Positions 8,761 to 17,956 of a DNA stretch of 64,000 nt are shown here, piece after piece. Location: assembly GCA_013374015.1 (NCBI GenBank), contig BLLL01000001.1, positions 1 to 64,000 of the forward strand, given 5' to 3'. The notes under the pieces are model-generated. The model had not been told where the DNA came from. It made no database searches and was given only the letters and a program-made list of their open reading frames with translations. The position numbers and the translations under genes were made by a program. The DNA is from Candidatus Desulfovibrio kirbyi (GTDB taxonomy: Bacteria > Desulfobacterota > Desulfovibrionia > Desulfovibrionales > Desulfovibrionaceae). Within the stretch, counting starts at the first letter, position 1. Each line of letters opens with the position of its first letter.

Positions 8761-9000
8761 TCAGGCCGTATGCTTTTTGATAAGTGACCGCACAGTGTCT
8801 GTAGGTTCTGCGCCCCGAGTGAGCCATTGGTTGATTTTGTCCGTATCAAGCGTTATATCAGCCGGGTTGACCATTGGATTGTAGTAACCCAAAAACTCCA
8901 GAGGACGGCCATCGCGGCGCGTCTCATCGTTGGCGGCAACCACGCGATAAAAAGGATGTTTTTTGCTGCCGAGACGCGTCAATTTTAACTTTACTGCCAT
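8761..9000 (-). CDS. rpsP: 30S ribosomal protein bS16
   Basis: A 79-residue protein beginning [19 protein letters not shown], the standard bS16 N-terminus, with the conserved FLGYYNP block. The frame extends upstream to 9051, but the family start is the ATG at 9000. It is part of the ffh-rpsP-khpA-rimM unit and is a structural component of the 30S subunit body. Confidence 0.96.
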   Translation of the reverse strand: MAVKLKLTRLGSKKHPFYRVVAANDETRRDGRPLEFLGYYNPMVNPADITLDTDKINQWLTRGAEPTDTVRSLIKKHTA

Positions 9001-9062
9001 GAGGTAAACTCCCTTTGCACCCATATTATCGTTATACCCTGAAAAGGGCAAGCGGGAATGCC

Positions 9063-10535
9063 CTACTTTTTTTTGCGTTTGGGACGTTCCCGTTTTTTTC
9101 GTTTTTTTGCTGAGGGATTGCTGCCTGACGAACGCTCCTGCGGAAAGGGCGAAATTCCCCCAATGCCGCCCATATCGGGAATGCCGGAAAACACGGCGGG
9201 TAGTTTTTTCGGCATAGCCCCGTTTTTTCCGCTCATCATGGATTTCATCATTTTGCGCATCTGATCAAATTGGCGCACTGTCTGGTTTACCACGGCGACC
9301 GTCACGCCGGCGCCTCTGGCGATACGCGCCCTGCGGCTCCCGTTGAGCAGGTCAGGATTGCGACGCTCAGCCGGCGTCATGGAATTGATGACAGCTTCAG
9401 TGCGCGCCAGTTCCTTTTCAGGCATGGTTCCACCGGCCTGGGTCAGCTTTTCGCGGACACCGCCAAGTCCGGGAATCATTTTCAGAATGCTGTCAAGCGA
9501 TCCCAGTTTTTTGATACGGCGCATCTGGGTGCGGAAATCTTCCAGATCAAATGATGCCTTTTGCATTTTGCGGGCAAGGGCTTCGGCTTCTTCGGCGTTG
9601 ATTGTGGACTGCGCTTTTTCCACCAGCGTCAGCACATCGCCCATGCCCAGAATGCGTCCCGCGATACGGTCGGGATGAAAAATTTCCAGCTCCGTGAGTT
9701 TTTCGCCGATGCCCACAAACTTGACAGGAGCGCCCGTCACCGCGCGAATGGAAAGAGCCGCTCCGCCGCGCGCGTCTCCGTCCATCTTTGTCAGCACAAC
9801 GCCCGTAATGCCCAGACGTTCGTTAAAAGCCTGCGCCACGGTCACTGCATCCTGGCCTGTCATGGCGTCAGCCACAAAAAGAATTTCCTGCGGGTTGACG
9901 GCTGCCTTGATGGCGGAAAGCTCTTCCATCAAGGGTTCGTCCACATGCAGACGCCCTGCAGTGTCCAGCAGCAGCACCGAGGCCTGGACATCCGGCTTGT
10001 GGCCCTCAGCCATCGCGGCACGGGCAATATCCACAGGTTTCATGTCCGCTGTGGACGGGAAACAGGGCATTTCGAGCTGCTTTGCCAGTACGTTGAGCTG
10101 TTCAATGGCGGCCGGGCGGTACACGTCCGCCGGCACAAGATAGGGGCGCATTTTCTGTTTTCGCAGCATGTGGGCTATTTTGCCGGCTGATGTGGTTTTG
10201 CCCGATCCCTGCAGACCCACAAGCATGATCACGGCGGGGCTTGCGCCCTGTAACTTGAGCGTGGCGGCTTCAGCCCCGAGCAGGGAAACAAGCTCATCGT
10301 GAACAATCTTCATCACCTGCTGGGCAGGGCTTATGCCCTTGAGCACATCCTGTCCAAGGCAGGCCTCGCGCACGCGCTCCACAAAGTCCCGGACAACGGT
10401 AAAATTGACATCCGCTTCCAGAAGCGCCAAACGAACTTCTCGCAGACCTTCCCGCACGTTTTCTTCCGTCAAACGGGCAGATCCTCTGAATGAGCGGAAT
10501 ACGTCGGCAAGTCTGTCAGAAAGGCTTTCAAACAT
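9063..10535 (-). CDS. ffh: Signal recognition particle protein Ffh
   Basis: A 490-residue SRP54 GTPase that binds SRP RNA and signal peptides for co-translational targeting to the inner membrane. The N-domain starts [18 protein letters not shown]; the G-domain has [16 protein letters not shown] and [10 protein letters not shown]; the Met-rich M-domain contains MPGLGG-type and [10 protein letters not shown] segments, and the C-terminus is strongly basic ([14 protein letters not shown]). Start ATG 10535 has AGGATG upstream; the frame to 10625 is an untranslated extension. It is the first gene of the operon and follows the promoter at 10597-10625. Confidence 0.96.
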   Translation of the reverse strand: MFESLSDRLADVFRSFRGSARLTEENVREGLREVRLALLEADVNFTVVRDFVERVREACLGQDVLKGISPAQQVMKIVHDELVSLLGAEAATLKLQGASPAVIMLVGLQGSGKTTSAGKIAHMLRKQKMRPYLVPADVYRPAAIEQLNVLAKQLEMPCFPSTADMKPVDIARAAMAEGHKPDVQASVLLLDTAGRLHVDEPLMEELSAIKAAVNPQEILFVADAMTGQDAVTVAQAFNERLGITGVVLTKMDGDARGGAALSIRAVTGAPVKFVGIGEKLTELEIFHPDRIAGRILGMGDVLTLVEKAQSTINAEEAEALARKMQKASFDLEDFRTQMRRIKKLGSLDSILKMIPGLGGVREKLTQAGGTMPEKELARTEAVINSMTPAERRNPDLLNGSRRARIARGAGVTVAVVNQTVRQFDQMRKMMKSMMSGKNGAMPKKLPAVFSGIPDMGGIGGISPFPQERSSGSNPSAKKRKKRERPKRKKK

Positions 10536-10596
10536 TATGCTGTCATCCTGTTCCGCGTCATTGCGTGGAAGAATTGCGTCAAAAAAGAAAAGCAAG

Positions 10597-10625
10597 TTAA
10601 TAGACCGATTGTGCGTATTCGTCAA
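10597..10625 (-). promoter_or_regulatory. Sigma70-type promoter for the ffh operon
   Basis: On the minus strand TTGACG (10625-10620) is separated by 17 bases from TATTAA (10602-10597). Transcription would begin near 10590, giving a leader of about 55 bases before ffh. Confidence 0.7.
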
Positions 10626-10949
10626 TGTAAAAATTGTTTGGAGCCAGGGTATGGCTATGTATATTATTATGTACTGATGGTTTTATATTTTATCTTGACA
10701 GACAGGTTTTACAAAAAAAATTGGGGAACCGTTGTGGAGACTGTTAAAAATTCGTTGCATTGTCCCTCTGGAACAGCAGCATTTTCTCCTGTACTCCGCC
10801 AGAGACGCGCGATATTTTTTTAATATTAACAGGCCGGAAGATTTTGAATCGGCAAAAAAGCGGGCATGATCATATTTTTCTTGCTACTTTTTTAATATTC
10901 GTGTTACTGTTTGCCCTGTTCAAAATACTGCTCAAAACAGAGGCGGAAC
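10626..10949. promoter_or_regulatory. Divergent intergenic region with possible NikR half-site
   Basis: AT-rich region between ffh (-) and nikK (+). A GTGTTAC heptamer at 10901-10907 matches the left half of the NikR operator type I recall for Desulfovibrio-like bacteria (GTGTTAC, 13-14 bases, GTAACAC). The right half (10922-10928, AAAATAC) is poor, so NikR control is only a suggestion. I see no recognisable metal or cobalamin riboswitch. Confidence 0.3.
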
Positions 10950-11717
10950 ATGGCAAAAATCGTATGTACAATAGTGGCTCTGCTGCTGTGCTGGACTGCC
11001 CAGGCCGGCGCACATTTCGGAATCGTCATCCCCTCATCCTCAACGGTGACGGAAAAAAAGGACGCCGCGCTCACTCTGGGCATTGCCTTTGCCCATCCCA
11101 TGGAACAGCAGGGAATGGATATGGATTCCCCAAAAGCCTTTGGGGTGATTCTGGACGGAAAAAACGAAAATTTGAAACCCCTGCTCAAACCGGTTACGCT
11201 TATGGGGCACAAGGCGTGGCAAGCCGTCTATACGATCAGCAAGCCGGGCGTGTACCAGTTTGTCGTGGAGCCGACGCCCTATTTTGAGCCGGCCGAAGAC
11301 ACATGGATTGTCCACTACACAAAAACTGTCGTAGCCGCCTTTGGGGCGGAGGACGGCTGGGACGCCCCCACAGGCGCAAAGGCGGAAATCGTGCCGCTCA
11401 CGCGCCCCTTTGCGAATTACGCGGGCAATGTTTTTCAGGGACAGGTGCTGGTGGACGGCAAGCCTGTGCCCAACGCCGCTGTGGAAGTGGAATACTATAA
11501 TGACAAAGGCAAGCGCAAAGCGCAAAACGATTATTTTGTCACCCAGACTGTCAAAACGGACGGCAACGGCGTGTTTGCCTTTGGCGTCCCCTGGGCAGGC
11601 TGGTGGGGTTTTGCCGCGTTGAGCGAATCCGGGGAAAAGCTTGCCTGGAAAGGAGCAATGAAACCTGTGGAGATCGGCGCTGTGCTGTGGCTGGAATTTG
11701 CCACGACAGGGCGATAA
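10950..11717 (+). CDS. nikK: NikK-type periplasmic component of ECF nickel transporter (DUF4198)
   Basis: A 255-residue secreted protein with signal peptide ([21 protein letters not shown]) and a predicted mature N-terminus at HFG, giving a His near the new N-terminus as in NikK/DUF4198 proteins that help feed metal to the core transporter. Later segments ([17 protein letters not shown] and a beta-sandwich region) fit DUF4198. ATG 10950 is chosen because it begins the signal peptide. It is the first of four co-directional genes with nikML 7 bases on, so nickel (or cobalt) uptake is the shared job, probably for NiFe hydrogenase. Confidence 0.82.
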   Translation: MAKIVCTIVALLLCWTAQAGAHFGIVIPSSSTVTEKKDAALTLGIAFAHPMEQQGMDMDSPKAFGVILDGKNENLKPLLKPVTLMGHKAWQAVYTISKPGVYQFVVEPTPYFEPAEDTWIVHYTKTVVAAFGAEDGWDAPTGAKAEIVPLTRPFANYAGNVFQGQVLVDGKPVPNAAVEVEYYNDKGKRKAQNDYFVTQTVKTDGNGVFAFGVPWAGWWGFAALSESGEKLAWKGAMKPVEIGAVLWLEFATTGR

Positions 11718-11724
11718 ATAGGTT

Positions 11725-12804
11725 GTGCATATTTCTGAAGGCGTGCTTTCCCCCAGCGTGCTGGCCGGCGGCGCGGCGCTTGCTGCGGCAGGGGTGGCGG
11801 TCGGCCTGCGCAGGCTTGATTACGACAGATTGATGACGGTTGCCATTCTGGCGGCGACGTTTTTTGTGGGGTCGCTTGTCCGTGTGCCTGTCGGCATCGG
11901 CAATGTCCATCTGATCCTGAACGGACTGCTGGGTTTTTTACTGGGGTGGGCGGTGTTTCCGGCTATTGCGGCGGCGCTGGCCCTCCAGGCCCTGCTTTTT
12001 CAGTACGGCGGGCTGACCATACTGGGGGTGAACACCTTCACGATGGCCTTTTCCGGCGTGCTGGCGGGGTATTGCTGCAAGGGCATTATCGCGTTGAAGC
12101 CCGGCGCTCTCAAGCTTGCCGCCTTTTGCGCCGGCGCGCTGGGTGTGGCGCTTGCCGGCATTTTTATGGCCGGTGCGCTGGCCTTTACTGACGAGGGCTT
12201 TGTGGCTGCGGCAAAACTGCTGCTGCTGGCGCACGTGCCGGTGATGTTGGCGGAAGGTTTCATCACCATGGTGACTGTTTCTTTTATCGCGCGGGTGCGC
12301 CCTGAACTGCTCTCCTTGTCTCTGAAGGCGGCACGGCTGCCGAAATCCGCGCTATTGACGGCGACGCTGTTGGCAATTCTGGTGAGCCTGCCTTCCGAAG
12401 CTCTGTCGCACAGGGTAAACATTTTTGCCTGGCTGGAGGGCGACACGGTTGTGACGGCCTGTGATTTCGGCAAAAATTCTCCGGTTAAAAACGGAAAGAT
12501 AACCGTGTACGATCTGGTCGGCGGCAGCGAGCTGTTGCAGGGCGCAACCGATGCCGAAGGGCGTTTCCGTTTTCCCGTGCCGGCTGCGGCAGATGGTCTG
12601 CGCATTCGCGTCAATGCCGGCGAGGGGCATCAGAACGAATGGCGCATGGAGGCGGACGAGATGTCCGGGACAAAACCCGCGCGACCTCCGGAGACCGGCC
12701 CTGCTGCGCGCGATATTGTGGGGGGAATCGGCTGGCTGGTCGGGCTGGCTGGTATCGCGCTCCATATCAGAGATCGGCGGCGGCGCGGACATGCCGGCAG
12801 ATGA
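11725..12804 (+). CDS. nikM: NikM-NikL fusion, substrate-binding membrane component of ECF nickel transporter
   Basis: A 359-residue protein. The first ~210 residues are a CbiM/NikM membrane protein starting MHISEG; Met1 and His2 form the metal site in this family, which fixes the GTG at 11725 as start. Conserved segments include PVGIGNVHLILNG and LLFQYGG. Residues about 235-320 form a soluble NikL-like domain (HRVNIFAWLEGD to GEGHQNEWRM), followed by a last membrane helix. The fusion replaces separate nikM and nikL genes. It forms the S-component that binds the nickel ion within the NikKMLQO transporter. The 3' end overlaps nikQ by 14 bases. Confidence 0.85.
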   Translation: MHISEGVLSPSVLAGGAALAAAGVAVGLRRLDYDRLMTVAILAATFFVGSLVRVPVGIGNVHLILNGLLGFLLGWAVFPAIAAALALQALLFQYGGLTILGVNTFTMAFSGVLAGYCCKGIIALKPGALKLAAFCAGALGVALAGIFMAGALAFTDEGFVAAAKLLLLAHVPVMLAEGFITMVTVSFIARVRPELLSLSLKAARLPKSALLTATLLAILVSLPSEALSHRVNIFAWLEGDTVVTACDFGKNSPVKNGKITVYDLVGGSELLQGATDAEGRFRFPVPAAADGLRIRVNAGEGHQNEWRMEADEMSGTKPARPPETGPAARDIVGGIGWLVGLAGIALHIRDRRRRGHAGR

Positions 12805-13549
12805 GGGGGCGCTGTTCCGGGATTCCCGCATCGCGCGTCTTGACCCACGTGTGCGTCTTGCTCTGGCCCTGCCTGTCATAATATGCCTTGCCGTCCTGCG
12901 CAGTCCTGCGGCCGCCGGCCTGGGGCTTGCTCTGGCCTGCGCCCTGCTGCTTCTTGCTCGGCCACGGCTTGTGCCGATGGCGCGGCGGTTGGCTGTTGTC
13001 AATGTTTTTTTGTTTTTTCTCTGGTGTGTAACGCCCCTGACAATGCCCGGAGATGCCTTCTGGGGCATCGCTGCCATAAGCCGCGAGGGGGTGCGCCTGT
13101 CCCTGATGGTCACGCTCAAGGCCAACGCCATTACCTGCATTTTTCTGGCGCTTGTCGCGGGCATGGACCCCTCCAGCGTGGGGTATGCCCTCACCAGACT
13201 GCGCTGTCCGCAAAAACTGGCCTTTCTTTTTTTGTTTACAGGCCGGTATGTGCCCATGCTGGTAAAGGAATGGCAAAATCTTGTGACAACCGCGCGGCTG
13301 CGCGCTTTTGAACCGCGCGCACATCCGCACACCTACCGCACCCTGGCTTCCCTGCTGGGGTTGCTGCTGGTGCGCGGCTATGACCGCTCAGTTCGCGTGC
13401 GTGAAGCCATGTTGTTGCGCGGCTTTACAGGGCGGTTTTGCTCTGTGACGGAATTTCGCGTCCGCCCTGTGGACGTGTTTTTCGCGTGCTGTGTGCTGGC
13501 GGCTCTGGCGGTTGTCATCGCCTGGGAGGCAAGGGGGGAGCATGTCTGA
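12791..13549 (+). CDS. nikQ: NikQ/CbiQ-type ECF transporter T-component
   Basis: A 252-residue membrane protein with about five hydrophobic helices and the cytoplasmic coupling motifs of T-components (ARLRAFEPRA and VREAMLLRGF, matching the two A-R-G-type coupling helices). It couples ATP hydrolysis by NikO to movement of the substrate-binding NikML. The start MPADEG at 12791 overlaps nikML by 14 bases; the longer frame upstream lies within nikML. The gene ends in an 8-base overlap with nikO. Confidence 0.88.
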   Translation: MPADEGALFRDSRIARLDPRVRLALALPVIICLAVLRSPAAAGLGLALACALLLLARPRLVPMARRLAVVNVFLFFLWCVTPLTMPGDAFWGIAAISREGVRLSLMVTLKANAITCIFLALVAGMDPSSVGYALTRLRCPQKLAFLFLFTGRYVPMLVKEWQNLVTTARLRAFEPRAHPHTYRTLASLLGLLLVRGYDRSVRVREAMLLRGFTGRFCSVTEFRVRPVDVFFACCVLAALAVVIAWEARGEHV

Positions 13550-14345
13550 ACATTTGCCCGTATCTGTCCATCCTTCTTCAGAACATGTGCACTGCCCGGC
13601 GTTTGTTCAGGACGCTGTTTTTTCGCTCGAACACGTGTGGCTTGCCTATGGTATGGGTGAGGATACGCGCGAAGTCCTGCGGGACGTGAGCTTTGGCCTG
13701 CACCAAGGCGCGCGCGTTGGTCTGTATGGGCCAAACGGTAGCGGCAAAACAACCCTGCTGCGGTGTGTTACCGGGCTTGCGCGTCCGCAACGCGGTTGTG
13801 TTCGTTTTCATGGCCGTGCTGTGTCAAAGGATTTTCGCGAGTTGCGCCGCGGTGTTGGTTTTGTGCTCCAGAATGCCGATGACCAGTTGTTTTTTCCCAC
13901 AGTTCTGGAAGATGTTGCCTTTGGGCCGTTGAATCTCGGCCATACGCCGGAAGCGGCCCGCGCGTGCGCCGTGGAAACCCTGGAAAGTCTGGGGCTTTCC
14001 GGCTTTGAGCACAGGCTTGTCCACCGCCTCTCCGGCGGTGAAAAAAAACTGGTGTCCCTGGCCGGTGTGCTTGCCATGCGGCCTGAGGCTCTGCTGCTGG
14101 ATGAGCCGACAAACGGCCTGGACAACGAGGCGCGGGAACGCCTGATTCACATTCTTCAGAATCTGTCGGCGGCGCGTATTGTGATTTCGCACGACTGGGA
14201 ATTCCTGCAACAGACTGCAACAGAATATATGACCATTGTTGACGGCGTCCTGAGCGCCCGCACGACATCCATTATCCACGCCCATACCCACGCGCATCCG
14301 CTTATCTATTCGCCCGGCTTTTGCGTATCTCCTTCAACTCTGTAA
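13542..14345 (+). CDS. nikO: NikO/CbiO-type ECF transporter ATPase
   Basis: A 267-residue ABC ATPase with Walker A GPNGSGKTT, Q-loop VLQNADDQLF, signature LSGGE, Walker B LLLDEPT and switch ISHD. It powers nickel uptake with NikQ and NikML. ATG 13542 follows a strong GGGGGGAG within the nikQ tail. The C-terminus departs from usual CbiO proteins in having an alternating His segment (IIHAHTHAHP), which could bind metal and sense nickel inside the cell; that role is inference. Confidence 0.9.
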   Translation: MSEHLPVSVHPSSEHVHCPAFVQDAVFSLEHVWLAYGMGEDTREVLRDVSFGLHQGARVGLYGPNGSGKTTLLRCVTGLARPQRGCVRFHGRAVSKDFRELRRGVGFVLQNADDQLFFPTVLEDVAFGPLNLGHTPEAARACAVETLESLGLSGFEHRLVHRLSGGEKKLVSLAGVLAMRPEALLLDEPTNGLDNEARERLIHILQNLSAARIVISHDWEFLQQTATEYMTIVDGVLSARTTSIIHAHTHAHPLIYSPGFCVSPSTL

Positions 14346-14735
14346 CGTTGTTCAGGAAAATTTTACAACACTATGAAAAATTTGTAGATTTTTTTACCAA
14401 AAAAAATTTTCGCTTGACAAACGCCCTGTCGGCGCTGTCTGGATATGTTTCCTCAAAAATAAGAAATTTGTAGTAATCGTGAAAAAATTTGCAAAATAAT
14501 AAGATCTGATTGTGAAAAACACGCTGACGAAATGTGAATTTCTCGGAAACCCCTGTTCAGAAGTTTGAATTTTTAAGGTGTTAGAAGGGCAATGTATATT
14601 CAGCGTGTTAAATAAATATAAGCTATATCAATAAGAATATAGAAAAAATATGGAGTGACAGAAAAATTCCAATCTGGGCGAGAGAGCCGTGTACGTTGTG
14701 TTGATTTGGCACAGCTTTTTGATTATAACGCTTGC
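14346..14735 (+). promoter_or_regulatory. AT-rich region upstream of dnaA-like gene, with DnaA-box-like sites
   Basis: No gene is seen. A minus-strand TTTTTCACA at 14511-14519 fits the DnaA box consensus TTWTNCACA, and a one-mismatch copy lies at 14479-14487. AAATTTGTAG occurs twice (14378-14387, 14464-14473). TTGACA at 14414-14419 could be a -35 element but no good -10 follows at the right distance. Autoregulation by DnaA is plausible; neighbouring genes do not match a canonical oriC. Confidence 0.4.
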
Positions 14736-16127
14736 ATGCAGGAACAATGGTCAAAAATTTCTGATAATCTTAGAAAAACGCTGGATTCCGGTATTTTTAA
14801 GGTTTGGATACTTTCTTCCCGTCCGGAAGTGCGCGAGAATGTTGTCTGTCTTTTTCCACCCAACGCCTTTGTGGCCGACTGGCTGAAAAAGAACATGCTT
14901 GCCGTTCTGCGTGAGGCAGCAGCCCCGGTATTGGGCTGTGAGCCGGCCTCCGTGGCGGTGCGCATTGAAATTGCCGAACAGACGCAACGCAGCCGCAAGC
15001 TGGGCGTTTCTGATTCGGCTGGCGCTGCCGACATTCTCCGTAGCCGTCCGGCGCAGGTACCCCTGCCCATAACCGCGTCCATGAGCTTCCGCCCTGCGCG
15101 CTGGCGTCATTCTTTTGAAGATTTTGTGGTGGGCGCAAGCAACGGCGTTGCTGCGGCAGCCGCACAGGACGTGTGCCGCAAGGGCGGCAGCGTGCACACG
15201 CTTTTTGTCAATTCCGCCTCCGGTCTGGGCAAAACACATCTTGTCCATGCCGTAGGGCAGGCCATCACGGAAAAAGGCGCGGACGTGCGGGTCGGGTATT
15301 TGACAGCGGAGGGGTTTGCCACGCGCTTTGTGGGGGCGCTGCGTTGTCATGCCGTGCAGTCCTTTAAGGAAGAATTGCAGGAGATGGACGTGCTGCTGCT
15401 TGAAGACGTGCATTTTTTTCAGGGCAAGGAAAAAATGCAGGAAATAGCCTTGACGGTTATCAAATCCCTTCAGGCCAGAGGGGGGCGGCTGATCTCCACC
15501 TCGTCGTTTTCCCCACGGGAGATGCAGCAGATGGACAGCCGGCTTGTCTCGCATTTCTGCTCCGGCATTCTGACCGCGATGGACAACCCTTCGCGGGATA
15601 TGCGACGCACAATTCTGCAGCGCAAGGCCAAACAACAGTATCAGGTAGTGTTGCCTGAGGCGGTGTGCGAGATTCTGGTGGACCATTTGTGTTCGGACGT
15701 GCGCCAACTGGAATCGTGTCTGGACAGCCTTGTTTTCAAGGCGCGTCTTTTGAACAGCGCCATCAGCGCGGATCTGGCGCTTGAGATGATTGCCCAGTAC
15801 ATTGGGGTGGAAAAGCGCACGGACATGAATGCCCTTATCCGTCTTGTGTGTGAAAGCTACGGCTTGAGCGAAGGGCATCTCAACTCGCGCTCCCGCCGGC
15901 AGGAATGCGTGATAGGCCGCAACACTGTGTATTATCTGGCGCGCAAGCACACCGACCTCTCGCTTGAGCAGATCGGCGCGCTGTTCAACCGCAAGCATTC
16001 CACCGTGATCAAGGGGATCACCTCTGTTGAGCGGGAAATCTCCAGAGACTCGACCGTGGGGCGTCAGATAGCCGGCACTGTGCGACTTATTGAGCGCAAC
16101 GCCGGGCTGGCGGCGGGCAAGGCTTAG
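14736..16127 (+). CDS. dnaA: DnaA-family replication initiator paralogue
   Basis: A 463-residue protein with DnaA architecture: domain I (MQEQWSKISDNLRKTL...FKVWI), variable linker, AAA+ domain with Walker A at residues 159-168 (NSASGLGKTH, where GGVGLGKTH is usual) and Walker B VLLLEDVHFF, then a helix-turn-helix domain IV (YYLARKHTDLSLEQIGALF). The recognition segment reads FNRKHSTVIKG instead of GGRDHTTVLHA, so box specificity may differ. ATG 14736 fits the family N-terminus although no strong ribosome site precedes it; GTG 14655 is an alternative. It lacks dnaN/gyrB neighbours. Desulfovibrio genomes can carry two dnaA genes, and this may be the second. Confidence 0.82.
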   Translation: MQEQWSKISDNLRKTLDSGIFKVWILSSRPEVRENVVCLFPPNAFVADWLKKNMLAVLREAAAPVLGCEPASVAVRIEIAEQTQRSRKLGVSDSAGAADILRSRPAQVPLPITASMSFRPARWRHSFEDFVVGASNGVAAAAAQDVCRKGGSVHTLFVNSASGLGKTHLVHAVGQAITEKGADVRVGYLTAEGFATRFVGALRCHAVQSFKEELQEMDVLLLEDVHFFQGKEKMQEIALTVIKSLQARGGRLISTSSFSPREMQQMDSRLVSHFCSGILTAMDNPSRDMRRTILQRKAKQQYQVVLPEAVCEILVDHLCSDVRQLESCLDSLVFKARLLNSAISADLALEMIAQYIGVEKRTDMNALIRLVCESYGLSEGHLNSRSRRQECVIGRNTVYYLARKHTDLSLEQIGALFNRKHSTVIKGITSVEREISRDSTVGRQIAGTVRLIERNAGLAAGKA

Positions 16128-16289
16128 ATTTTTGCTTGAATCCGCCCTGTTCCGACTAGGGCGCCGCGCAAAAACATCCTCAAGTGCTCAAACGGAGGGG
16201 CCGCTCAGAATGCGAAAAAAGCGTGGGTTTGGGCTGTCCTCATCGGCGCGGCACAGGGCGCTTGTGAACAGCGAGAAAAACAAAAGGAT

Positions 16290-16318
16290 TTGACATTCAT
16301 TTTCAATTTTGTTACCAA
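16290..16318 (+). promoter_or_regulatory. Porin promoter region with Fur-box-like sequence
   Basis: TTGACA at 16290-16295 is followed after 17 bases by a weak -10 (TACCAA). The 7-1-7 sequence TGACATTCATTTTCA at 16291-16305 matches the Fur box TGATAATNATTATCA at 11 of 14 arm positions and overlaps the -35. Iron control is therefore possible but unproven. Confidence 0.4.
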
Positions 16319-16374
16319 ACAAAAATAGTAAATTACGAACAACACTTTAAGCACACCCAAGGGGAAGGAGTGCC

Positions 16375-17928
16375 ATGAAACGCATCTGCACACTTTTACT
16401 GGCAGCCGCTCTGCTGTTTGGATCTGTAAGCGGCGCAAGCTCGATTGATTTTCAGGTCAAGGGCGAGTGGAAAGTCGGCTTCGGCGCCGGCGATACGGCT
16501 TTTATCAACAAGCAGCGCGAATCTTCGGGATCAAAAACCAAGGTCAACAATGAAGACAAACTCGCGGCCATGCAGCGCACTCTCCTGCAGATAGACGCCG
16601 TTGCCTCGGAGGCGCTCTCCGGAACGGTATTTTTTGAAATTGGCGACACAAAGTGGGGCGAAAACGGCAGCGGCGGCGCGCTTGGCACGGACAGTACCAG
16701 CATTATAAAGCTCAAGAATGCCTACATTGACTGGACAGTGCCGCAAACAGATCTCAGGTTCCGCATGGGGCTGCAGGGTGTGACCCTGCCCAACATGGCG
16801 GGCGGTTCAGCCGTGTTTGACACCGATGCGGCCGGCATAACAGCTTCGTATCAGTTCAACGACGCTGTGGGCATCACCTTCCTCTGGGTGCGTCCCTTCA
16901 ACGATAACTTTGACCCCAATGTTGCGGACAATTATCCGACGCGCACCCTGTTGAACAAGTCTGATAACGGCAACTACCTTGACAATCTGGACCTGTTCGC
17001 CTTGCTGTTGCCCCTGAAATTTGACGGTTTTGAGGCAACGCCCTGGGTGATGTACGGCATAGGCGGCAGAAATTATGCCAACTTTGTGGCGTATCGCGGC
17101 GGCGAACTGGGTGACGGTCGCCCTGACTACACGCTCTCGCCGTATCCCGCCGCCATGGATGATCAGGCTTTTGCCCGCAAACAGGCCTATGGTTCGCTGT
17201 TCTGGGCAGGCCTGCCTTTCGCGATTACAGCCTTTGATCCCCTGAATATTGAGTTTGATATCAATTACGGCTATGCGGAAAGTCTGGGACGGTACGATGC
17301 TGTGAGAAGAAACAGCGATATCGTGCGGCGTTCCAGCAGCGAGCGTTCAGGCTGGGTGGCAAAAGCGCTTGTGGAATACAAAATGGAGTGGGCCACCCCG
17401 GGTATTTTTGGCTGGTACGCCTCCGGCGACGACGGCAATCCGAAAAACGGCTCCGAGCGCATGCCTTCTATTGCGCCCTTCGGCAATTTTACAAGTTTTA
17501 TGGGCGATGGCCCGGGCTGGGCGCCGGACGGCAGCTATTATGACAGGAGCACCAGCTACGCCGGCACATGGGGGCTTGGCGTGCGCCTGAAAGACATGAG
17601 CTTTATTGAAGACTTGCAGCACACCTTCACGATTGCCTACTGGGGAGGCACAAATTCTCCGTCCATGGTCAAGTATATGGGCAGTGCCTATGACTGGGAC
17701 AACGGCACGCTTGAGGGTCCGTACATGACGACAAATGACGGTATGGTGGAATTTAATTTGGGCAACACCTGGCAGGTGTATGAAAATCTGACGATGGACG
17801 TTGAACTCGGCTATATTGTCAACGCCATGGACAACGGCACATGGAACAAAACCCGGACAGGCCGCGACACATCCTTTGAGAAACAGGACGCGTGGAAGGC
17901 GCATGTGATTTTTACCTATTCATTCTAG
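16375..17928 (+). CDS. Outer-membrane homotrimeric porin
   Basis: A 517-residue beta-barrel with signal peptide (MKRICTLLLAAALLFGSVSGAS), an N-terminal strand pattern IDFQVKGEWKVGFG, the NMAGGSAVFDTDAAG segment and a C-terminal Phe (HVIFTYSF). This matches the abundant porins of Desulfovibrionaceae, which allow small solutes through the outer membrane. A strong GGGGAAGGAG lies just before the ATG. Two hairpins follow the stop. Alone in its transcription unit, with a possible Fur-like site in the promoter. Confidence 0.9.
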   Translation: MKRICTLLLAAALLFGSVSGASSIDFQVKGEWKVGFGAGDTAFINKQRESSGSKTKVNNEDKLAAMQRTLLQIDAVASEALSGTVFFEIGDTKWGENGSGGALGTDSTSIIKLKNAYIDWTVPQTDLRFRMGLQGVTLPNMAGGSAVFDTDAAGITASYQFNDAVGITFLWVRPFNDNFDPNVADNYPTRTLLNKSDNGNYLDNLDLFALLLPLKFDGFEATPWVMYGIGGRNYANFVAYRGGELGDGRPDYTLSPYPAAMDDQAFARKQAYGSLFWAGLPFAITAFDPLNIEFDINYGYAESLGRYDAVRRNSDIVRRSSSERSGWVAKALVEYKMEWATPGIFGWYASGDDGNPKNGSERMPSIAPFGNFTSFMGDGPGWAPDGSYYDRSTSYAGTWGLGVRLKDMSFIEDLQHTFTIAYWGGTNSPSMVKYMGSAYDWDNGTLEGPYMTTNDGMVEFNLGNTWQVYENLTMDVELGYIVNAMDNGTWNKTRTGRDTSFEKQDAWKAHVIFTYSF

Positions 17929-17929
17929 A

Positions 17930-17953
17930 ACAGAACAGCTTGGGCTGTTCTGT
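17930..17953 (+). terminator. Hairpin after porin
   Basis: Ten-base stem ACAGAACAGC/GCTGTTCTGT with loop TTGG begins 2 bases after the porin stop. It is not followed by a T-run, so it may protect the mRNA end rather than end transcription. Confidence 0.5.
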
Positions 17954-17956
17954 ATA

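Noticed and set aside
10626..10949. Nickel/cobalt or cobalamin riboswitch ahead of nikK
   Set aside because: No conserved cobalamin box or symmetric four-helix pattern was seen; only the possible NikR half-site is reported.
14346..14735. Chromosomal replication origin
   Set aside because: Only one clear DnaA box, no box cluster or 13-mer array, and no dnaN, gyrB or rpmH neighbours. Called a dnaA regulatory region instead.
14751..15998. 415-codon minus-strand frame opposite dnaA
   Set aside because: Shadow of a GC-rich coding region; content is His/Arg/Gln-rich with no domain, while the plus strand encodes clear DnaA motifs.
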